From contig NC_045140.1 in NCBI RefSeq assembly GCF_008831285.2, forward strand, positions 5,809,528 through 5,873,527: a DNA stretch of 64,000 nucleotides, given 5' to 3'. Below are positions 56,693-64,000 of this stretch, piece by piece. Positions within the stretch are counted from its first letter, which is position 1. Every line of letters starts with the position of its first letter. The position numbers and the translations under genes were made by a program. This stretch comes from Nymphaea colorata. Its lineage: Eukaryota > Streptophyta > Magnoliopsida > Nymphaeales > Nymphaeaceae. The notes beneath the pieces are model-generated. The model saw only the letters and a list, made by a program, of their open reading frames with translations, was not told where the DNA came from and searched no databases.

Positions 56693-59600
56693 AATTGAAT
56701 GAGCTTGATATGAGAGAGAATATACGAATATCGCATTTCTCATATCCAGCTTCAGAAGCCCATGGAAATGAAATTCTGTGTTCAGTTCCACACTACGATA
56801 GAGTCTTGAATGAGAAGAAATATTTTTAGGTATGTTATTAACAAGAAGCACAAACGTTAGGTGCAGTTAGAAATGTTGACTTGGAAGCGATAGGCTTAGA
56901 GTAGAAGCGCTGCTTCTTTGAACTCCAAAACAATTTGTCTTTTCTATGAATATCCTATCTCGAAGTCAGATTACTTGCTTTTTTAAAGTCTAAAAGCCAA
57001 TGTCTATTCTTTTTAATCTTGATGCTTTTGATGTTTGGGATACATCACTTGGTGCATATATAATTTGGTAAAAATCTGCCTAACTTAGTTTGCCAATCAG
57101 AGTTTCTTTTTTCGAGAATTTTCTTCTCTGTTCAACGTCATCCAGAGGCCCCTTTGCTCCAATAGTAAGAGAAGCTTAGTTAAACATGTCAAGCTTGATT
57201 TTTGAACTTGTTTATAACGTGTCAAGTGGGACCAAAATCTCGCCAACCTCGAGGGGGTTGGTGTAAGAAGCAAGTTAAGGATTGGTAAGTAATCATTGTT
57301 TGTTTTGAATCTCCACGGCACCAACTTCATGTACTGCAAAAAAAGACATTGATATGTAAGTTGAAGCATAGCATGAAGCACTTTACCTGAAACATAAAAA
57401 GTAAGTTTATAATTTAAAGAAATTGAAAGAAATTAAGTGTGGGATTTTTGGCCCTTTTGTTCGATGGTATCATGAAATACTCCTACTCACCCAACCAAAG
57501 TCAAATTCAGTTGTATGCACACCTCTTTGCATGCAACAAATGTGTAGCGGTGGGGGTACTTTTGAAATTGTTTATCAAGTACTGGACATTTCAAACTTTT
57601 TCACTTCTTCACAATTTTTTTTATTCTTTTAAAAAGTTTATTTTTTATTTTAATGAGGGTATTTTGGGTATTTCACATCCTTGTGCACGATGTTCCATGC
57701 TTCAACCAAAGTCATGTGAACTCAAATTTTTTTATTTATTGTAAAGAAGAGGGAAAATGTAAAGTTCAACCAAACTCTTATCAATATGCATGTGCCTTTA
57801 AGAGTCGTTCAACAACAGGTATATTTTGTAAGTGTTTCATAAATATGACCCAAAAATTAAACACAACATTTATGTTAGCTAAACGACCTCCTATATAAAC
57901 ATGGCATGATGAACCTTCTCCTTAATCTTTTCTTTGTTTCTTTCCTTCAAGCCACATGAACAATTGCCATAAATAATAAAAAGACAAAAGCTTTTTACTG
58001 CTACCAAAAGAGATTGACAAGATCTTTCTGACACTAATAAAAAACATCACATTATCTTTCTAAATATTAATGGGAGTGCATTAAATCAATGGTGTAGCTT
58101 CTAAGGAAGCTAATACAAATTATGAAGTAAGATTAACAATTTGTTTTTGTAATTTGGTTTCCCATATCATATTAGCACAAGCTTAAGTTAGTCATAAACT
58201 AAGCCAATGGGCATGCAAATGGTCGTTTTCAATTAATTTGTGAATATTGTCACCGATTTTTGTGTTTTTGAAAGAAGTTCTTCTTTCTGTTACAAATTTA
58301 ATTACAAGTAAATTATGGTCAACAACAAGTTTATTGTGTTCCAATAGAAGTCAGAAAATCACTATGGCTCTAGCTATCTGACTAATAATGTCTGCCAGAT
58401 CTAGCAGAAGAGCTACATATAGCCGGAGAGAACAAAAAAGTTGGTATTATTTACTAGCTATTTCTTGTGAAATCTGTCGATCTACATAACCAAAACACTG
58501 AAAATTCGTAACGATACTTTTGAAGTGCATATATAAATAATATTCATAAAAGTTTAATGATCAACAACTATTTTTTTTCTCAGCTTCTAATATTCATTTA
58601 ATATGTTCAAGAAGCAACATTTTTATGTTGATTTCCATAGTTTCAGACGTGAATACATCCATGCAACAAGAGAAATTAGTTAAATAATTCAATTTACACT
58701 CCAATCTTAATTTAATATATTTTTTATGGTGTTTGATAAAGAAAGTATTACGTTCTTATGACCTGCAGTTTCCATAATGCACCATATTTCAAGAGCACCA
58801 TGCTTTTGGTTTAAGAAACATAATGTGATTATATCTAATGTTTAATTATTAGATATAAAATGACATTCGTAATCACCATATTTTTTAAAAGAAAGAAACA
58901 TAGGGATTATTTGGATGACACCATTATCTAACCTAGTTTTGTGAAAACTTGATTTTTTGAAAACCAAGTTTTTAATGAGCTTTAAAAAGTTGGTTTATTT
59001 GTTTGGATATATATATATATATATATTCGTTTACTTGATTTCTGAATATGAGGAGTTTAGTCGTTGGTACTTCACACGGTGACTTTGGGTCTTGAGTTTA
59101 CTTTCATGATCCCCTTATTTTGTATTATACAATCTCATCAACTAGTAAAATAGGGCCACCAGAGAACCCTGCCAAGACTACAACGAGAGCAAAGTTGTTG
59201 GTTTTGAGTGGAATGAGATCCTTCATACTACATCAATAAAGAAAAAATAACCAGTAAAAGAAATTACTTAATAAATTAATTTTTACTCCAAACCTAAAAT
59301 TAGAATATGCTTCCCGAGGTGAGGGGAACGCTGTATGCTTTTTCTAAAATTTAACTGTCACTAAAAAAAATATTTTATATGCCTAACTTTATGCAAGAAT
59401 AATTGATTGTGTAGTTTCCCAAGGTTCGGAAATCAACTTGACTAGAGTTTTCATAAATAGCGAATGTAAACGTTTACAACATGTGCGATTTCGATATCTT
59501 TGTGTAGCAGGTGGTAGGTAAATCGCATTTAACGTGAGTTTCTAAATAATAAAATAGGACTGAACAAGCACAATCTTATTTAAATTTAAATATTAACTGG

Positions 59601-60183
59601 ATAGACTGAGTAAGTCACATGCTAGTACTTTAGGCAACAAAGAAATGTGATGCAAATTGTGGAAAATTTTTATTAATGTACTATGAATTTTATTCAAATT
59701 ACCTAAACACCCTTCATTTTTCCAAAAAAAAAAAGTTCATGTTTATAATTTCTTTTTAATTACATTTGCCAACGTGTGAATCATGATGACGAGATTTTGC
59801 GTAAATCTAAGATATTAATAGATCAGATTCGGATCGGATGTACTATTAATGACGACTACCTTTTTTTTCATGTTCATATATTAGGATCTAAAATTTGATA
59901 TAAATATGAATGAAAAAAAAAAATCTATACTACATTCAAATCTTAATTTCATTTCACAATCCAATTCCAATGTCTAAATCCACATTTGAACCTGAATCCA
60001 ATATTTAAACTAAATCTGAACCACATTACAATACGAATATCGGACATATGATATTTATTTAAAACTAAACTCAATCCAATCGCAAATTAGTCGGATATCA
60101 TTTTCAAATGTGAATTCGACTTGATTTCTTAATCGGATGCTACATTTTTTCGTTTGCGCATTTAGATTAGATTGCGATGCATG
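56693..60183. other. Intergenic AT-rich DNA, no supported gene
   Basis: About 57120-57290 is slightly GC-richer, with CCAACCTCGAGGGGGTTGG, a 19-bp near-palindrome at 57243-57261. 59810-60140 is a diverged dispersed repeat shared with 47640-47950. Open frames (for example 57423-57898) show no domain or splice partners. Confidence 0.45.
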
Positions 60184-60191
60184 ATCTTAGG

Positions 60192-60360
60192 CAGGGGCGT
60201 AGGGTAGTGTGGGCAATTGCCCACACGGACCCACAAAAATTGATTACTCTTATATTGAAATTTCATAGTTGTTTTTTAAATTTACATACACGTTCCCCTT
60301 AAAAATCTTAAATTATGTAACTAGTGCCCCTTTGTTGAAAATTTTCTGGCTAAGCCCCTG
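60192..60360. mobile_element. hAT-type MITE, 169 bp
   Basis: It starts CAGGGGCGTAGGG and ends CTGGCTAAGCCCCTG. The flanks ATCTTAGG (60184-60191) and ATCTTAGA (60361-60368) match 7/8. The subterminal GGGCAATTGCCCACAC phrase is shared with other members here. Confidence 0.8.
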
Positions 60361-60661
60361 ATCTTAGATCCGTTCTGCTGCTTCTGTTAAGTTATAATCT
60401 AATTCTATGACACTAAGATGGATTAGAACAGTCTGGATATTAAGTGCCAATTTTATATTTTAAAAGAAAAACATACATTCAAATCACAATGTTATGAGAG
60501 ATCATGCATTGTGGTAAGAGTTTTAGCCAATCCTCATTCTTCTCTTGCAGTTGGTTGCTGGAAAATATTGAAGCTCGCAAGGGTTCCATAGCTGGCATAA
60601 TTCATACTGGTGCCGTGAGGACATGAGTTGCGATCTTTAAGAGATTAAATTTTCATGAAAG

Positions 60662-60812
60662 CAGTGGCAGAGTTATGTGGGCAGTTGCCTTCAATTTTCC
60701 TTCATTTTTACATTAAGGACTTTTAATATTTACTTTGTTATATATGTAAGTGTAAAGTATAAAAATATGTGAATTAGCGTCCCTCCAGACAATTTTTCTG
60801 GCTCCGCCAATG
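60662..60812. mobile_element. hAT-type MITE, 151 bp
   Basis: It starts CAGTGGCAGAG and ends GGCTCCGCCAATG. It is flanked by perfect 8-bp repeats CATGAAAG (60654-60661 and 60813-60820). The least ambiguous member of this family in the window. Confidence 0.9.
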
Positions 60813-61079
60813 CATGAAAGCAACTTGAATCAAAGCATGTTGTATACTAAATTAGTGTTCATAAACAACATATTATCATGTCTATATTTTGTTTAAAATA
60901 ATTTTTAACAACAACTTAAGTGGTTTTGGTTTTTCGTCCCTGACCTATGGAACTTAGGTTCATTGTCATTTTCACAACAACTTGAACTACACATCTGATC
61001 CTACCTGAGTTGCCAATATATTCAAGAGAGTAGATTAACAGCCTCATAAAAGTATCTTATGCCCCTGACGTAATCAGGT

Positions 61080-61215
61080 GAAAAGGGAGGCAACCGGTCG
61101 ATCTCAACTCGCTAGTGGCTACATTGGATCCCATTCTAATTCATCTGTGTCGCTAGTTCGAGTACCACCCAGCTGAAAGCCGAAGTCGCTTCGAGCCACC
61201 TGGCCATTGTGCTCA
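61080..61215 (+). mobile_element. Possible tRNA-derived SINE
   Basis: A box-B-like AGTTCGAGTACCACC lies about 50 nt after a box-A-like TCGCTAGTGGCTA. GC-richer than its flanks. The box-B word GAGTACC is shared with the repeat at 47147-47305. Ends not defined. Confidence 0.35.
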
Positions 61216-61330
61216 ACTAGAAAAATGAGACCTAGCTCAGTTTTTTATGCCAGCACAGAGAACTACAGGTAAGCAAATTCACTTCCATATTGGATTCATT
61301 CTTTACACACACACAAGGAAAGAGAGGGAG

Positions 61331-61332
<2 letters not shown>

Positions 61333-61400
<68 letters not shown>
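61333..61400. repeat. (TA)n(GA)n compound microsatellite
   Basis: About 24 TA units followed by 10 GA units. Confidence 0.95.
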
Positions 61401-61401
<1 letters not shown>

Positions 61402-63864
61402 TTGATAAAAACCAGACACTTAGGTTAGATATAAAAACCAGACTCATTGATTTTTGTCAAAAAAAACTATTTTAAATAAAATATAAACATCTTAATATAT
61501 TTGTAAAGACTATTTTGATATAAAACATGATCTGATCCAAGTTTTTTTAATGAAAAATGTTGATTTTTTTATTATCTTGTCATCAGTGGGCTGGTCATTT
61601 TTTTTATTGTAAAAATAACATTAAAGTTTAACAAATGATCAGTTTAGTATGTGTTTTGCATCAACTCATTGTTAAGATCATATCAATAAGGTGGTTAGAT
61701 TGCAAAAAAAAAAAAAAAACATTTTAAAAATCAAATCAAAGTTTAAAGCAGAACTCGAATGCTAGAAGGAAATGGATTATGGCCTTCCATGGACGCCAGT
61801 TCTTCCTGCCCTTTCCTCATTCATGGGATTAATCTGTCTGCCAAAGGGTCTTGTATGTGCAGCTTCTGTGGAGTTTCGACATTCTTTCTTGCTCGTGGAG
61901 TTCCGATTTCATCTCTTTCTATCTATCTAGGTCCTCCACCATGTCTTTGCCGCTTAGCTTCTGTTTGCAATTCCCTTTATTGCTAGAAGAGTGCCGAAGA
62001 GGAGCAAACCAATGTTTTCTTCTTCCTTCAACGTTTTCTCTTCTTAAAATCATGTGTGCATCAGCCGTGGTGTTAACATCTTCGTCTCTCTCTCACAACT
62101 TCTGTTTGTAGTCGCTGCTATTACAAATTGTTGACACCTCGGCTGCACTATTTTAATTAAGTGTACCTCCGGCTCCAATAATATAAAATTCTAAGGTGAA
62201 CAAAGGATTAGTTTTTACAAGTGCTTACTTCTCCTACCCCTTGGATGAAGCAGGAGCCACCATTGTTGCTTGCCGTCATCCTCCTCTCTCATTTTGCCGA
62301 CTGTGCTGTTTCCTCATCCTCTTAATTCGCCGACTGTGTTGCCGTTCTCTGCACCATCGGCAGCTAAAACCGTCGGACGCTATTTGGGTGTTCGGCGGTC
62401 GTTCAGAAACAGGGAAAGGGATATGTAATTAATCAGGTTTATGGGATATGTAACGTATGTAACTTTGGAAATATATTATTAATGAAAGCTTTTAGAATGA
62501 ATTACATTCAGCATTTATTCTTTGACTGAAATAAGATCTATATCCATTTAGCTTGCATTTTAATGTTATTGAGATCTTTTATGTTTAGACGCATAGGTTT
62601 TATCTGTCCGATTTGTAACCTATTAAAAGAATTTAACCCATAGAGGGTTTATATATTAAAATTCTAGCAATCTAATGTTGTTTTCATCAACTAAGTCATT
62701 TCTGTTTTTTAAATTAAAATTTTATACTGTGAAACATAAAAGGAAATTGCAACTTGAGTTTTATTCCAATTCCATTTTCAGGTGAAATTTTGTTTTTGTT
62801 TGATTCTATGATCAAAGCTACAAGACATCAAGCTCCCTAAGAGTAAGAGAACCACATTTTTTTATGTAAATATCATGAGTTTGGATATTTGAAAAAGATA
62901 AGTAGTTGTGCACTGAAATCAACTTTTAAAAGACACTCTTCAAAATTCATTTTTTGTCGTCCAAACAAAAACCAGGTTTTGGTACCAAAACACATTAAAA
63001 TAATTAATTGGTTTTTTACAAAACCAAATTTTCACAAAAACCATTTTTTCAATGTACCATCGAAAACGCTGCCTTAGTGTTTCATGTGTTCCAAAAGACG
63101 TTGCGTTCCTGTCACCGATTGCCTTCGTAAGTCCACGCTATCTAAGGCAGAGAGTTCAAGACTCGCATTGCATTTCTCTTGGCACAATTTGATAGAGATT
63201 TATGCAACTCGAGCTTTGCATATAGTAAAAAAAATTTAATGTAAAGGAACAAATAAATATTACCCTTTTGAACCATGATTTGGTCCTCCACCCCTTTATT
63301 ACGAACCCATATCAAGATACTGTAAGAAAATAATAGAAAACGCAGCATGAAACACAACATTTATGTGGGTCATCATTTCCACATTCCTGGAAGTTTTCTC
63401 TACTTCCATGTAAATGTGATCACAGTTCACGAGCCTTTGCTAGATGCTCATATATGTGATCCAGGAATCCAGATTCCAAGTATTTCCATTCTTGAATCTT
63501 AGATCAAGTGGCACCTTGGATCCCAATCGGCTTATTTGAGTAATACAACAAATGGAGAAATGACTTGGCAGTTCATGTATCAATTCAGGTATGTTAACAA
63601 AACTCAAATTTTAAAATTCTCCAATCTGATTGGATTCGGCAGTTCTCTGTATACTTTTCAAAAACAATTCGATTGAATGTCAGAGAACGTTACTCATGAA
63701 TTTTTTTCGCAAAAACATTCTTGCCAAGTTTACATTGATGCCGGTGAACTCCATGAGAGCTCTCCAAAAGAGAAGAAGAGGAGGCTCTTATTCCCTGAGT
63801 CATTCATTACCTGAAAATTTTGTAGGCAATCGCGGAAAATTCTGCGTTGGGAAGAACGGAAGAG
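61401..63864. other. Intergenic DNA, no supported gene
   Basis: 61740-62410 is GC-richer and has several small plus-strand frames (such as 61759-61986), but none shows a domain and they change frame quickly. The rest is AT-rich. Confidence 0.4.
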
Positions 63865-64000
63865 TCAGCTCCGGTTAGAACAGCAAGCCTCGCGTCTGCC
63901 ACCTTGGGGCAAGTCCAGCCTCGTCCCCTTGAGCTGCAGCGTGGGCTTCACAACCACCGGCGGGTCGTCGTCGGCGGTGATCGTCCGGTGGGTGACGTTC
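63865..64000 (-). CDS. Partial GC-rich reading frame at the window edge
   Basis: The minus strand is open from the right edge to a TGA at 63867-63865, giving 44 residues that include ITADDDPPVVVKPTLQLKGT. The G/C-rich third positions and abrupt GC rise after about 63890 resemble the DUF506 gene and differ from the flanking DNA. A possible splice donor (CAAGGTGGCAG) inside would end the coding part earlier. Both other strands' frames are also partly open, so strand and product are uncertain. I do not recognise the protein. Confidence 0.35.
   Translation of the reverse strand, partial: NVTHRTITADDDPPVVVKPTLQLKGTRLDLPQGGRREACCSNRS

Noticed and set aside
61759-62111. Possible small protein-coding gene in the GC-richer 61.7-62.4 kb stretch
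   Set aside because: Frames shift and overlap without any domain or consistent splice signals.

Overview
This window looks like nuclear DNA of a flowering plant. It is AT-rich and full of (TA)n, (GA)n and (CA)n arrays. It carries split genes with GT-AG introns, plant-type LINE, copia and gypsy retrotransposons, and many short hAT and Tourist-like MITEs. The species cannot be read from the sequence. No operons, phage genes, CRISPR arrays or organelle inserts were seen.

Two protein-coding genes are well supported, both on the minus strand. The first is an eight-exon gene (19122-24487) for a mitochondrial-type ribosomal protein uS5 of about 500 residues. All seven introns obey GT-AG and the phases join without a break. 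The second is an intronless, GC-rich gene (50052-50939) of the plant DUF506 / PDDEXK_6 family, with a TATA box 94 bp upstream. Two weaker minus-strand candidates are an orphan 3' exon at 13202-13522 and a GC-rich reading frame running off the right edge (63865-64000).

Most of the rest is transposon-derived. 13.85-17.86 kb is a stack of insertions. A small hAT MITE holds a 1.56 kb non-autonomous hAT element, which holds a second copy of its own family. The same MITE also holds a gag-only gypsy element. Every hAT-type layer keeps an 8-bp target duplication. 25.1-33.6 kb is a decayed L1-type LINE (DUF4283, endonuclease, reverse transcriptase, zf-RVT, RNase H) split by a 2.7 kb LTR-like insertion. 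Parts of that same insertion family recur at 36.3-36.7 and 42.4-44.2 kb, on either side of a minus-strand LINE fragment and a broken copia element (38.4-42.4 kb). 44-50 kb and 55-63.8 kb hold MITEs, SINE-like repeats and microsatellites with little else.

The most distinctive unexplained structures are a 60/61-bp hairpin at 10.6 kb with a third partial arm copy, and a perfect 83-bp inverted repeat at 56.1-56.7 kb set between (TA)n runs. Also notable are a three-copy 152-bp tandem repeat plus a (TA)n tract close to a 5' splice site in the ribosomal gene, and a decayed duplication of the DNA upstream of the DUF506 gene. I found no convincing new multi-gene system.
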